Shown: piece by piece, positions 20,037-30,378 of the stretch
Numbering within the stretch: the first letter of the stretch is position 1
Layout of the letters: each line of letters starts with the position of its first letter
Source of the DNA: Rhodopseudomonas pentothenatexigens
GTDB lineage: Bacteria > Pseudomonadota > Alphaproteobacteria > Rhizobiales > Xanthobacteraceae
Direction of reading: 5' to 3'
Length of the DNA: 64,000 nt
NCBI RefSeq assembly: GCF_900218015.1
Contig: NZ_UFQQ01000021.1
Location: forward strand, 23,504-87,503
Program-made: the position numbers and the translations under genes
Notes under the pieces: generated by a model
Database searches by the model: none
Told to the model about the DNA's origin: nothing
Seen by the model: the letters and a program-made list of their open reading frames with translations, nothing else

Positions 20037-20126
20037 CGTCATGCCCGGGCTTGTCCCGGGCATCCACGTTTTCGGCAGATGTCAGGAACAAGGACGTGGA
20101 TGGCCGGGACGAGCCCGGCCATGACG
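20037..20126. repeat. Family B palindromic repeat after yciB
   Basis: The left arm CGTCATGCCCGGGCTTGTCC and the right arm GGCCGGGACGAGCCCGGCCA flank a central CACGTTTTC... / ...AGGACGTGG region. It lies between two convergent genes. Confidence 0.85.
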
Positions 20127-20162
20127 GTGTACTTCGGGGCGGTCGCCCCGGCATCGCCTCTC

Positions 20163-20528
20163 TCACTTCTGCTTGGCGATGATCTTGTCCTTGATCCCGT
20201 CGTAGGTCTTCTCGGGGACGATCTTCTTCTTCACCAGCTCGTCCTTGCCCTTGTAGGGGCGGCCTTTGATGATCGCCGCGGAATACGCCTTGCCGACGCC
20301 GGGCAGCGCGTCGAGCTGCTCGGCGGTCGCCGAGTTGATATCGAGAAGCTCCGTCTTGGGCGTCTCGGACTTGGCGCCTGCGGTCGGCGAGGTCTTGGTC
20401 GCGACGGGCGGCGCCATGGTGCCGGACGGTGCGGTCTGGGTGCCCTGGGCCATCACCGGGGCACTGGTGAGCAGGCCGAAGGCCAGCGCGGCGGCGAGCG
20501 TGAGGTGGCGCAGCTTCGAAATACGCAT
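20163..20528 (-). CDS. Exported helix-hairpin-helix (ComEA-like) protein
   Basis: Protein of 121 residues with a signal peptide (RHLTLAAALAFGLLTSAPVMAQ), a Pro/Thr-rich linker, and a C-terminal helix-hairpin-helix domain: DINSATAEQLDALPGVGKAYSAAIIKGRPY. ComEA-type proteins bind DNA in the periplasm during natural uptake, but many small exported HhH proteins have no proven role. The start at 20528 has GGAGGA upstream. It is the last gene in the minus-strand direction from the ccm cluster, 206 bases beyond ccmG. Confidence 0.9.
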   Translation of the reverse strand: MRISKLRHLTLAAALAFGLLTSAPVMAQGTQTAPSGTMAPPVATKTSPTAGAKSETPKTELLDINSATAEQLDALPGVGKAYSAAIIKGRPYKGKDELVKKKIVPEKTYDGIKDKIIAKQK

Positions 20529-20668
20529 CGGGGTGTCCTCCAAGGACGTCGTTAGTAACGCCATGAAGCTAGCCGGCGATTCATGGCGGCGCCGTGGCCG
20601 GCAAATGAACCGCCGATAAATGCTGATTATTATTTCGCGGCGGGGAGGTAGTGGCGCGGCACGGCGCA

Positions 20669-20718
20669 ACCTCTCCCGCGAGCGGGAGTGGGGGACGCGC
20701 TGCGGTCGGGGAGAGGGT
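20669..20718. repeat. Family D palindromic repeat (short copy)
   Basis: AACCTCTCCCGCGAGCGGGA is followed by GTGGGGGACGC and the closing arm GGTCGGGGAGAGGG. It lies between ccmG and the HhH gene. Confidence 0.65.
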
Positions 20719-20733
20719 GCGGAGGAACGCGGG

Positions 20734-21324
20734 CTAGGACTTCGCCAGCGCCTTGCCGATCTCGACCTTGAGCACCTTGTCGAGATTGTCGGGCGTGATC
20801 GGTCCGACCAGCTTGTAGGCGATGTTGCCGTCGCGGCCGACCACGAAGGTTTCCGGCACCCCATACACGCCCCATTCGATCGCGGCGCGGCCGGTGGCGT
20901 CGACACCGACCGCCGCGAACGGGTTGCCGTAGCGGCCGAGGAAGCGGCGGGCGTTGTCGGGCTTGTCCTTGTAGTCGATACCGACGAGCTGGATGCGCTT
21001 GTCCTCGGCCAGCGTCATCAGCAGCGGCGCCTCGTCGTGGCAGGGCACGCACCACGACGCCCAGACGTTGACGACGCTGACCTTGCCCTTGAACATCGCC
21101 GGATCCAGCCCAGGCACGGCGGCGCCGTCGCGGCTCAGTCCTTCCAGCGGCGGCAGCGGGGTCTGCGGTGCCGGCCGGCCGATCAGGGCTGAGGGAATGC
21201 GCGACACGTCGCTGTCGCCGAGCCGAAACCAGAACAGCACCGCCAGTCCGGCGAACAGCAGCGCCGGCAGCACCACCAGCCAGGAACGGCGCTTCGGCGA
21301 GGCGGGGTCGAGAGTGTCTGTCAT
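20734..21324 (-). CDS. ccmG: Cytochrome c maturation thiol:disulfide oxidoreductase CcmG/DsbE
   Basis: Membrane-anchored periplasmic thioredoxin of 196 residues that keeps apocytochrome c cysteines reduced for heme ligation. The N-terminal anchor is SWLVVLPALLFAGLAVLFWF; the active site WASWCVPCHDEAP has Cys92 and Cys95. The later GVYGVPETFVVGRDG holds the cis-proline and the acidic-pocket region typical of CcmG. Located directly after ccmD on the minus strand, in a ccmCDG block. Confidence 0.95.
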   Translation of the reverse strand: MTDTLDPASPKRRSWLVVLPALLFAGLAVLFWFRLGDSDVSRIPSALIGRPAPQTPLPPLEGLSRDGAAVPGLDPAMFKGKVSVVNVWASWCVPCHDEAPLLMTLAEDKRIQLVGIDYKDKPDNARRFLGRYGNPFAAVGVDATGRAAIEWGVYGVPETFVVGRDGNIAYKLVGPITPDNLDKVLKVEIGKALAKS

Positions 21325-21339
21325 GTCGATCCGTCAGGT

Positions 21340-21513
21340 TCAGTGATCGGTGGCGCTGCGGCCGGACCGACGGACCGCGCCGCGCGCTTCGAGGTCGCGC
21401 AGCCGCGCCTTCTGCTTGCGATAGTCGAGCACCACCCAGCCGACCAGCAGTAGCACCACGATCGCGGTCGCGGCGTAGGACGAGACGATGAAGTCCGCGT
21501 ATTTGCCGAACAT
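21340..21513 (-). CDS. ccmD: Heme exporter protein CcmD
   Basis: A 57-residue single-span membrane protein starting [20 protein letters not shown] with the tail [16 protein letters not shown]. This pattern, a short N-terminus, one helix and a basic coiled tail, is typical of CcmD, which stabilises heme-loaded CcmE with CcmC. The start codon overlaps the ccmC stop (TGATG). It is embedded in a much longer open frame, hence easy to miss. Neighbours ccmC and ccmG support the call. Confidence 0.93.
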   Translation of the reverse strand: MFGKYADFIVSSYAATAIVVLLLVGWVVLDYRKQKARLRDLEARGAVRRSGRSATDH

Positions 21514-22247
21514 CACGCCGCCTCGGCCCGGCTGGCCTGCAGCATCTGCAGCGAGCGCACCCGACGCCGCAGGATTTCGTTGCGCATCGCGGCCAGGTGC
21601 AGGGTCAGAAACAGCAGCGAGAAGCCGACCGCGGTGACCAGCAGCGGGATCAGGAACGCCTTGTCCAGGGTCGATCCGCCCATCCGCACCACCGAGGCGG
21701 GCTGGTGCAGCGTATTCCACCAGTCGACCGAGAATTTGATGATCGGCAGGTTGATGGCACCGACCAGGGTCAGCACCGCGGCCGCGCGTGCCGCCCGCGT
21801 CGGGTCCTCGACCGCTCGCCACAGCGCGATCAGGCCGAGATACATCAGAAACAGCACCAGCATCGAGGTCAGCCGAGCGTCCCATTCCCAATAGGTGCCC
21901 CACATCGGCCGCCCCCACAGCGAGCCGGTCACCAGCGCCAGGAACGTGAACGCCGCGCCGATCGGCGCTGCGGTCTTGGCGGCGACGTCGGCGAGCGGAT
22001 GCCGCCATACCAGCGTGCCGAGCGAGGCGATGCTCATCACCCCCCAGACGAACATCGCCAGCCAGGCGTTCGGCACGTGCACGAACATGATTTTGACCGT
22101 GGCGCCCTGCTGGTAGTCGTCCGGGGCCAGCATGCCTTGGGTCAGGCCGGCCGCCAGCGTCAACACGGTCGCGCCCGCCAGCCAGGGCAGCAGGCGCCCG
22201 GCCAGCGTCAGGAACCGCGTCGGGTTGGCGAGTTCGGTCAGCTTCAT
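21513..22247 (-). CDS. ccmC: Heme exporter/handling protein CcmC
   Basis: Membrane protein of 244 residues with six helices that places heme on CcmE for cytochrome c maturation. The tryptophan-rich periplasmic motif is [13 protein letters not shown]. The flanking histidines lie in [13 protein letters not shown] and LHQPASVVR. The start MKLTELANP at 22247 was chosen over the longer reading to 22283. The upstream neighbour is the RES toxin gene rather than ccmB, which is displaced to 23527-24195 by the toxin-antitoxin pair. Confidence 0.95.
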   Translation of the reverse strand: MKLTELANPTRFLTLAGRLLPWLAGATVLTLAAGLTQGMLAPDDYQQGATVKIMFVHVPNAWLAMFVWGVMSIASLGTLVWRHPLADVAAKTAAPIGAAFTFLALVTGSLWGRPMWGTYWEWDARLTSMLVLFLMYLGLIALWRAVEDPTRAARAAAVLTLVGAINLPIIKFSVDWWNTLHQPASVVRMGGSTLDKAFLIPLLVTAVGFSLLFLTLHLAAMRNEILRRRVRSLQMLQASRAEAA

Positions 22248-22336
22248 GACGTTCCTGATAATGGCCGCGACCGGCGCAGGCAATGACGTGAGTCAGATCG
22301 GGCGCGACTTCCGAAGGAGTTGATCGGCGGTGAAGG

Positions 22337-23101
22337 TCAGCGCTCCCAGACCAGTCCCGCCATTCGCGGGTCGGAATCGAAGGCGTCGCGGCCGAAGCCG
22401 AGGGACGACCTCGGTGCTTCGCAGAAGGCGCGTGCGCCGTTGCGGTCGACATGGATGCGCCAGCTCTGGCGGTCGACCGGCGCTTTGACCGCAAACACCG
22501 CGGGCGACAAAACGGCAACATTCATGCCGCCTTCGGAATCGCGAACCGAAGGATATCTGATGATCTCGATCGCGGCGCGGCGGGCCGCATCGCTGAACGC
22601 CTGCCCTGCCTGATAGCTCTGCCGCGCCAGAATGGCCTCGGCATCCTCCGCCGGCAACACCGCCACGTCGACGGCGTGATCGGACTGCAGGTCGACCGCG
22701 AAGGCGGTGTACTCGGCCGGATTCTGCGGCCACGGGGTGGCGGGGGACTCGGCAAAGAACAGCAGGCGGTGGAACACCGCTTCCGCAACGCATGTCCGCG
22801 GCCGGTCGGAGGCGTAAAACACGCCTCCTTCCGCAAACGGCCGGCGAAAGCGCGAGCCCCACGGGTTGGCCGGGCTGTAACGGAACGGCGTCATCAAGAG
22901 ATAGTCGAGCCCGGCGCAGTCCGAAGGGATCGGCGGCTTGCTGTCGTCGATCAGTTGCTCCAGCAGCGCCTGCTCGTCGAGCGAGTCGGTCAGCTTCATT
23001 GTTGCGGCGCGATGCTGAGCCTCGACGATCCGCCAGAACCGGCCCGACAGGCGGACGGCGCTAGATCGGAGCGCGTCGGCTGTCCAGGTACTGGACGACA
23101 T
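22337..23101 (-). CDS. RES-domain toxin
   Basis: Protein of 254 residues with a RES domain. Recognisable positions are the arginine in [14 protein letters not shown], and [17 protein letters not shown], which carries the conserved Tyr and Glu. The helical segment [17 protein letters not shown] precedes the core, as in the longer subgroup of RES proteins. Characterised RES toxins (for example MbcT and Res) consume NAD+ and stop growth unless bound by a DUF2384/Xre antitoxin. The gene follows such an antitoxin and overlaps it by 41 bases, the usual order. The pair lies between ccmB and ccmC. Confidence 0.9.
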   Translation of the reverse strand: MSSSTWTADALRSSAVRLSGRFWRIVEAQHRAATMKLTDSLDEQALLEQLIDDSKPPIPSDCAGLDYLLMTPFRYSPANPWGSRFRRPFAEGGVFYASDRPRTCVAEAVFHRLLFFAESPATPWPQNPAEYTAFAVDLQSDHAVDVAVLPAEDAEAILARQSYQAGQAFSDAARRAAIEIIRYPSVRDSEGGMNVAVLSPAVFAVKAPVDRQSWRIHVDRNGARAFCEAPRSSLGFGRDAFDSDPRMAGLVWER

Positions 23102-23441
23102 GCAGCAGACCCTGGACCTTTTGAATCAACTCGGCCGGTGTTCCGCGCAGCGCCAGATTGTCGCCGCGCATCCAGGCCCGGGCGGAAGCCTCGTCGCCGC
23201 CGACGATCGCGTCCAACGAGCGATACAGCCGCACGAACAGCGTCGCGAGTTCGAACGGCTTGCCGCGTTCCAGCACATAGTCGCCGCTGCGCATCCGCGA
23301 GATCACCGATTCCGAAAGCCCGATCACATTGCCGAGGATCTTCTGCGACAGACCGAGCCGGTCCGCTGCGCGGATCGTCGCCTTGCTCAGGACCATGCCG
23401 GCATTTGCAGGAGCGTCTTGCCTATGAACCGCAACGCTCAT
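23061..23441 (-). CDS. Xre/MbcA/ParS-type antitoxin (DUF2384)
   Basis: Protein of 126 residues from the ATG at 23441. A helix-turn-helix segment GLSQKILGNVIGLSESVISRMR is followed by the C-terminal toxin-binding domain with AIVGGDEASARAWMRGDNLALRGTPAELI. This architecture is the COG5642 antitoxin partner of RES toxins. GGAGG lies 6 bases before the start. Upstream is a striking dyad at 23456-23495, probably its own operator. The antitoxin gene is first and overlaps the toxin gene, which allows coupled translation. Confidence 0.92.
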   Translation of the reverse strand: MSVAVHRQDAPANAGMVLSKATIRAADRLGLSQKILGNVIGLSESVISRMRSGDYVLERGKPFELATLFVRLYRSLDAIVGGDEASARAWMRGDNLALRGTPAELIQKVQGLLHVVQYLDSRRAPI

Positions 23442-23455
23442 CAAGAGCCTCCGTC

Positions 23456-23495
23456 TTGCTAAAGCAACAATAGATCAAGAGTGTTGCTTTAGCAA
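23456..23495 (-). promoter_or_regulatory. Probable promoter and operator of the Xre/RES pair
   Basis: Two copies of the near-palindrome TTGCTwwAGCAA lie with centres 28 bases apart and together form a perfect 13-base inverted repeat (23456-23468 and 23483-23495, 14-base spacer). On the minus strand the far copy supplies a -35-like TTGCTA and, after 17 bases, TATTGT resembles a -10 element touching the near copy. The layout suggests autorepression by the Xre protein. The ATG of the antitoxin follows about 15 bases after the near copy. Confidence 0.75.
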
Positions 23496-23526
23496 TAAAC
23501 GCCTCCGGTTGAACTTGTTCCCGTCC

Positions 23527-24195
23527 TCAGTCCAGCCCCTGCCGCAAGCTGGCGGCGGCGGCGAACGGGCCGATCACCAGGCTGAGCAGCGAGATCGCGC
23601 ACAGGATCGAAAACGGCGTGCCGAAAGACACCGGGCCGACGATCGCCGCCTGGGAGGCCGAAACGCCGAAGATCAGCACCGGGATCGACAGCGGCAGCAC
23701 CAGCACCGCCAGCAGCAGGCCGCCGCGGCGCAGCGTCACCGCCAGCGCGGCGCCGATCATGCCGGTGAAGGTCAGCGCCGGGGTGCCGGCCAGCAGCGTG
23801 GCCATCACCGCCAGCGACGCGCTGCCGTCGAGATTGAGCAAGAGGCCAAGCACCGGCGTGGCGACGATCAGCGGCAGGCCCGCTGCCAGCCAATGCGCCA
23901 GCGCCTTGGCGGCGCAGGTCAGTTCCAGCGGGGTCCGGCTCATCACGATCAGGTCGAGCGAGCCGTCCTCGGCGTCGGCGGTGAACAGCCGGTCGAGCGT
24001 CAGCAGGCTGGCCAGCAGCGCCCCGAGCCACAGGATCGCCGGCCCGAGCCGCTTCAGCAGCGCCAGATCGGGACCGACCGCGAACGGCATCAGCACCACC
24101 ACGGTGAGGAAGAACAGCACGCCGATCAGCGCGCCGCCGCCGACCCGCAGCGCGATCCTGATATCGCGGCGGACGATGGCACCAAGCGCAGTCAT
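23527..24195 (-). CDS. ccmB: Heme exporter protein CcmB
   Basis: Membrane subunit of the CcmAB ABC transporter, 222 residues with six helices. Typical CcmB segments are [15 protein letters not shown] at the N-terminus, [23 protein letters not shown] and [20 protein letters not shown]. With CcmA it drives release of holo-CcmE. The start overlaps the ccmA stop by four bases. In many relatives ccmC follows ccmB directly; here the two are about 1.3 kb apart because of the toxin-antitoxin pair. Confidence 0.95.
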   Translation of the reverse strand: MTALGAIVRRDIRIALRVGGGALIGVLFFLTVVVLMPFAVGPDLALLKRLGPAILWLGALLASLLTLDRLFTADAEDGSLDLIVMSRTPLELTCAAKALAHWLAAGLPLIVATPVLGLLLNLDGSASLAVMATLLAGTPALTFTGMIGAALAVTLRRGGLLLAVLVLPLSIPVLIFGVSASQAAIVGPVSFGTPFSILCAISLLSLVIGPFAAAASLRQGLD

Positions 24196-24794
24196 TGGGC
24201 GGCTCCGATCCGCAGCTCCCGCACCGGAATGCCGAGCGGCGTGTGGGTGGCGGCAACGATGATGCCGCCGCCGGCGAGGTGATCCTGCATCAGGCGCACG
24301 AACAGCTCCTGGCCTTTGACGTCGAGCGCCGAGGTCGGCTCGTCGAGCAGCCAGATCGGCCGCCGCACCACCAGCAGGCGGGCGATCGACAGCCGCCGGC
24401 GCTGGCCGGCCGACAGATACGCCGCCGGCAGTTCGGCCGCGTGGCCGAGCCCGACCGCCTTGATGGCCGCGCCCAGATCGCTGCGCTCGCCGCCGAGAAA
24501 GTCGCGCCAGAAACCGAGATTCTCAGCAACGCTGAGCGACGGCTTCAGCGCGTCGCGATGGCCGAGATAGTGCGCCTGTTCGGCGACGGGCGTGTCCGGT
24601 TCCCCGCCCTCGAGTGTGATGGTTCCGGCCTCCGGTGTCAGCAGCCCGGCGATCAGTCGCAACAGCGACGTCTTGCCGGCGCCGTTGTGTCCGACCAGCG
24701 CCAGCGCTTCGCGGCCGCTCGCCTCGAAGGCCAGTCCGGCGAATACCTCGCGGCCGCCTCGTACACATTGTAAGTCGCGCCCCGACAGCCGCAT
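24192..24794 (-). CDS. ccmA: Heme exporter ATP-binding protein CcmA
   Basis: ABC ATPase of 200 residues in cytochrome c biogenesis. Walker A is [11 protein letters not shown], the signature is [13 protein letters not shown], and Walker B with the switch is [13 protein letters not shown]. The reading frame stays open far upstream because it runs antisense through acnA, but homology starts at MRLSGRDL (24794). First gene of the minus-strand ccmAB pair and divergent from acnA. Confidence 0.95.
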   Translation of the reverse strand: MRLSGRDLQCVRGGREVFAGLAFEASGREALALVGHNGAGKTSLLRLIAGLLTPEAGTITLEGGEPDTPVAEQAHYLGHRDALKPSLSVAENLGFWRDFLGGERSDLGAAIKAVGLGHAAELPAAYLSAGQRRRLSIARLLVVRRPIWLLDEPTSALDVKGQELFVRLMQDHLAGGGIIVAATHTPLGIPVRELRIGAAQ

Positions 24795-25007
24795 GCATCC
24801 AACCTGTTCCGCTCCACATCGGAACGGCCTACTCACAAATCGATGCGCTCGCCTGTCATTGTCGAACTGGCGGCGCAATTGGAAAGGTTCTATAAGCCGG
24901 AACTTGATGCAGCACACGATCGGCGCCTGCAAGCCGGACGGCCTGCCCCTCCGGAGCCAGCATACAAGCTCGCCCAATCGAAAACGATAATCTGGGACCC
25001 GCCTTAC

Positions 25008-27725
<2,718 letters not shown>

Positions 27726-27785
27726 GCCGCGATCTGATCGACAGTAGCAGAATGCCTCACTGCGAAGTGAGTGGCGGGTGAACGG

Positions 27786-27820
27786 AAGGCGGCCTATGCA
27801 AAGGGCCGCCTTTTCGTTTT
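27786..27820 (+). terminator. Intrinsic terminator after acnA
   Basis: Stem AAGGCGGCC / GGCCGCCTT with a TATGCAAAG loop, then TTCGTTTT. It also argues against a start for the DUF1223 gene upstream of 27891. Confidence 0.9.
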
Positions 27821-27890
27821 AAGGCTTGTTGATGGAAGGCGGCGTACCGCCGTCCCGAAGCACTCGGCAAAGGCGGTTTGGCAAACGACG

Positions 27891-28646
27891 ATGAGCGGTG
27901 TTGGTGGATTTTCGCGATGGTCCGGCGCACTCGGCCTGTGCGTGGCGGTCGCGACGGTAGACTTCGCAGTCGCCGAGCCCCGCGCCGTGGTCGAGCTTTT
28001 CACTTCGCAGGGTTGCTCGTCCTGTCCGCCCGCCGACAAGATCATCGGCGAACTCGCCCGCGATCCCGCGGTGATCGCGCTCAGCCTGCCGATCGACTAT
28101 TGGGACTATCTCGGCTGGAAAGATACCCTGGCCGATGCCCGGTTCAGCGCCCGGCAGCGAGCATACTCGCAGGTGCGCGGTGATCGCGACGTTTTCACCC
28201 CTCAGGTCGTCGTCAACGGCTCGACGCATCTGGTCGGCAGCAATCGGGCCGGCATCGACAGCGCCATCAAGACCGTCGACAAGACTTCCGGAGTGATGGC
28301 GGTGCCGGTTTCGCTCGCGGTCGAAGGCAAGGAGATCAAGGTCTCGGTCGCGGCGGCGCCGCCCGGCGATCCGGCCAAGCAGGGCGAGGTCTGGATCTGT
28401 GCGGTGTCGAAAGCGGTCCCGATCGAGATCGGGCGTGGCGAGAACCGTGGTCGTCAGGTCGTCTACCACAATGTGGTACGCAATCTTCTGAAAGTCGGCG
28501 ACTGGACCGGCGCGGCGGAGCACTGGTCGGTCCCGCTGGAGAACGTCGTCGCTGACGGCGTCGATGCGGCGGCGGTATATGTCCAGAACGGCAGCCGCGA
28601 CAAGCCGGGCGCAATGCTCGGGGCCGCCTTCACCTCGTTGAACTGA
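27891..28646 (+). CDS. DUF1223 family thioredoxin-fold protein, exported
   Basis: Protein of 251 residues of the DUF1223 family. After a signal-like segment (GALGLCVAVATVDFAVA) comes AVVELFTSQGCSSCPPADK, with a CxxC pair at Cys42 and Cys45. The next motifs are LPIDYWDYLGWKDTLADARFSARQRAY and TPQVVVNG, which are hallmarks of the family. A periplasmic redox role is inferred from the CxxC motif and the signal peptide. The longer reading from 27771 would start inside the acnA terminator and was rejected. Confidence 0.9.
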   Translation: MSGVGGFSRWSGALGLCVAVATVDFAVAEPRAVVELFTSQGCSSCPPADKIIGELARDPAVIALSLPIDYWDYLGWKDTLADARFSARQRAYSQVRGDRDVFTPQVVVNGSTHLVGSNRAGIDSAIKTVDKTSGVMAVPVSLAVEGKEIKVSVAAAPPGDPAKQGEVWICAVSKAVPIEIGRGENRGRQVVYHNVVRNLLKVGDWTGAAEHWSVPLENVVADGVDAAAVYVQNGSRDKPGAMLGAAFTSLN

Positions 28647-28740
28647 ATCCCGTCAGGCTGAGATCTCTGACGAGGCCGCTCAGGCTGCAGCACTTGGTCA
28701 CGGCCGCAAGCTGCATGGCCCGGCGCCGACCCATCCCCGA

Positions 28741-28771
28741 AAAACAAAAAAGGACCAACTTGCGTCGGCCC
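28741..28771 (-). terminator. Intrinsic terminator of the candidate small RNA
   Basis: An eight-pair stem with two G-U pairs, a GCAA tetraloop, and a T tract on the minus strand only. The plus strand has A residues here, so it cannot end the DUF1223 transcript. Confidence 0.75.
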
Positions 28772-28870
28772 AGGAGGGGGATTGAGGTTCTGCGTACAGG
28801 CCCGGTCCCGACTGCCTCGGGGGGCTGGGGGCTGAGGAATCCGAAGCCGAAGGGACCGGGCCAACGCAGT
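28741..28870 (-). ncRNA. Candidate structured small RNA with its own terminator
   Basis: Read on the minus strand, the region starts with a long hairpin. CTGCGT plus GGCCCGGTCCC (28869-28852) pairs with GGGACCGGGCC plus ACGCAG (28809-28790). Inside it lie an internal loop, a CTTCGG / CCGAGG stem and a C-rich apical loop. An unpaired AACCTCAATCCCCCTCC follows, then an intrinsic terminator: GGGCCGAC-GCAA-GTTGGTCC (28771-28752, GNRA loop) and TTTTTTGTTTT (28751-28741). No minus-strand protein gene lies between 28647 and 29577 to need this terminator. Length would be about 130 nt. No convincing promoter was seen. It matches none of 6S, SRP, tmRNA or RNase P by eye. Confidence 0.6.
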
Positions 28871-29052
28871 GATGGTGTTGTCGCAACCGGGCTTGGCGCG
28901 CGGTGGGCGAAAATCGGGCGGCAATAAGAATTCGGCTAACGAAGCCGTGAGATCGCAGCCGCCGAGGGATGTTTATGGGCCTGCTGCTTTTGATCCCCTT
29001 GCGGCCGTGCGCCGGTGGCGCAATCATGTCAGTGCAGTGACAGGAGGCGCCG

Positions 29053-29421
29053 ATGGATATGATTTCCGGGGAGGCTGATCCCAGCGAGAGCCGTGCAGCG
29101 GAGCGGACAGGCACCGCACCGCTGCAGGGACTGGTCACCTTCAACCGCCTGGAGCTCAATCGCATCCTCAATCTCTACGGCCGGATGGTCGCGGCCGGCG
29201 AATGGCGCGACTACGCCATCGATTTCCTGAAAGATACCGCGGTGTTCTCGATCTTTCGCCGCGCCTCGGAAGTGCCGATCTACCGCATCGTCAAGGATCC
29301 GCGGCTGGCCCGCAAGCAGGGCGCGTATTGCGTGATCGGAGCCTCCGGCCAGATCCTGCGCCGCGGCCACGAACTCGACCGCGTGCTGCTGGTGATCGAT
29401 CGCAAGCTGGCGCTGGTGTGA
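29053..29421 (+). CDS. DUF2794 family protein
   Basis: Protein of 122 residues of a short alphaproteobacterial family (DUF2794). The conserved body is FNRLELNRILNLYGRMVAAG, EWRDYAIDFLKDTAVFSIFR and KDPRLARKQGAYCVI. No signal peptide or membrane segment; a cytoplasmic protein of unknown function. The start ATG at 29053 follows an AGGAGGCG ribosome binding site. It stands alone between the small RNA candidate and a convergent acetyltransferase gene. Confidence 0.85.
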   Translation: MDMISGEADPSESRAAERTGTAPLQGLVTFNRLELNRILNLYGRMVAAGEWRDYAIDFLKDTAVFSIFRRASEVPIYRIVKDPRLARKQGAYCVIGASGQILRRGHELDRVLLVIDRKLALV

Positions 29422-29470
29422 GCTGAGCGGCGGCGGAGCTGGGTCGGGACGAAGCGTCTTGGTGGTCCCC

Positions 29471-29573
29471 GGCGTCATCGCCCGGCTTGTCCGGGCGACC
29501 CATTATCCCAGAGCGCCAGTGACCAGCATCAATGCTCTGGGATACTGGGCCCTCCGCCTTCGCGGAGGGTGAC
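29471..29573. repeat. Family B-like palindromic repeat (variant)
   Basis: The left arm GCGTCATCGCCCGGCTTGTC and the right arm CCCTCCGCCTTCGCGGAGGG, ending in TGACGG, flank an inner inverted pair (ATCCCAGAGC... / ...GCTCTGGGAT). It lies between convergent genes. Confidence 0.7.
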
Positions 29574-29577
29574 GGCA

Positions 29578-30129
29578 TCACATGTTAGTCGGCCTTGCCT
29601 CTGCTTCCGGCACCGTCCTGCCGCCGTCGCCCAGCATCCGCTGCATCAGCACCGAGTCCAGCCAGCGGCCGAATTTGAAGCCGACGTCGGTATGGGTGCC
29701 GATCGGCACGAACCCCGCCTTGCGGTGCAGGGCGATCGAGGCGGCGTTGGCCGAATCGCCGATCACTGCGATCATCTGGCGGAAGCCGCGTTCCGTGCAT
29801 GTCGCGATCAGCTCGTTCAGCAGCGTGCTGCCGATGCCGCGGCGGTGCGCCGCCGGGTCGAGATAGATCGAGTTCTCGACGGTGAAGCGATACGCCGGCC
29901 GCGGCCGGTACGGCCCCGCATAGGCGTAGCCGGCGATCGCGCCGTCCGCTTCCGCCACCAGATAGGGAAAGCCGGTCCCGGTCAGAGCCTCGAACCGCCG
30001 CGTCATCTCGGCGAGGTCGGGCGGCGTCAACTCGAAGGTCGCGGTGCCGAACCGAACGGCGTGCTCGTAGATCGCGGTGATGGCGGTCAGGTCGGCGGGC
30101 GTTGCCGGGCGGACGAGGAGGTCTGACAT
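29578..30129 (-). CDS. GNAT N-acetyltransferase, phosphinothricin-acetyltransferase-like
   Basis: Acetyltransferase of 183 residues. The N-terminus VRPATPADLTAITAIYEHAVRFGTATFEL and the acetyl-CoA loop HRRGIGSTLL, followed by MIAVIGDSANAASIALHRKAGF, are characteristic of the Pat/Bar and MnaT-like group. Relatives acetylate phosphinothricin, methionine sulfone or sulfoximine; the natural substrate is often an amino acid analogue. The start at 30129 gives MSDLLVRPATP; the upstream extension to 30165 was rejected. Confidence 0.9.
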   Translation of the reverse strand: MSDLLVRPATPADLTAITAIYEHAVRFGTATFELTPPDLAEMTRRFEALTGTGFPYLVAEADGAIAGYAYAGPYRPRPAYRFTVENSIYLDPAAHRRGIGSTLLNELIATCTERGFRQMIAVIGDSANAASIALHRKAGFVPIGTHTDVGFKFGRWLDSVLMQRMLGDGGRTVPEAEARPTNM

Positions 30130-30171
30130 GGGCGGGCCTGAGACGAACGGCGGGTGGCATTCCAATCGCCG

Positions 30172-30268
30172 CCGTCATACGCGGGCTCGCGCCGCGTATC
30201 CATCGTCATCGTGATTCTGCTTGGACGCTCGCGTCGCAGGATCGAGCGCCGGATCAAGCCCGGCGAGG
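30172..30268. repeat. Degenerate family B repeat
   Basis: CCGTCATACGCGGGCTCGCG at the left and GGATCAAGCCCGGCG at the right resemble the two family B arms, but the centre and right end have drifted. Confidence 0.45.
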
Positions 30269-30316
30269 GCACTTTCGCCTGTGCGGCGCCCGGCTCCTCC
30301 GGCCGGTTCGCCCGTC

Positions 30317-30350
30317 CAAAACAAAAGCCCCGGCCGCTGGGGCCGGGGCT
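30317..30350 (-). terminator. Intrinsic terminator after the Bax-inhibitor gene
   Basis: On the minus strand, stem AGCCCCGGCC / GGCCGGGGCT then TTTTGTTTT. It lies 29 bases after the stop at 30379. Confidence 0.9.
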
Positions 30351-30378
30351 TCGATCCGTCAGGTCTGCGCGGAGACCG

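Noticed and set aside
24843..25007. N-terminal extension of aconitase
   Set aside because: The open frame continues upstream of MTSLDSF, but this part has no similarity to aconitases and falls in the divergent ccmA-acnA gap.
28790..28869. Plus-strand terminator of the DUF1223 gene
   Set aside because: The large inverted repeat has no T-run on the plus strand and is 144 bases from the stop. The T-run belongs to the minus strand, which led to the small RNA interpretation.
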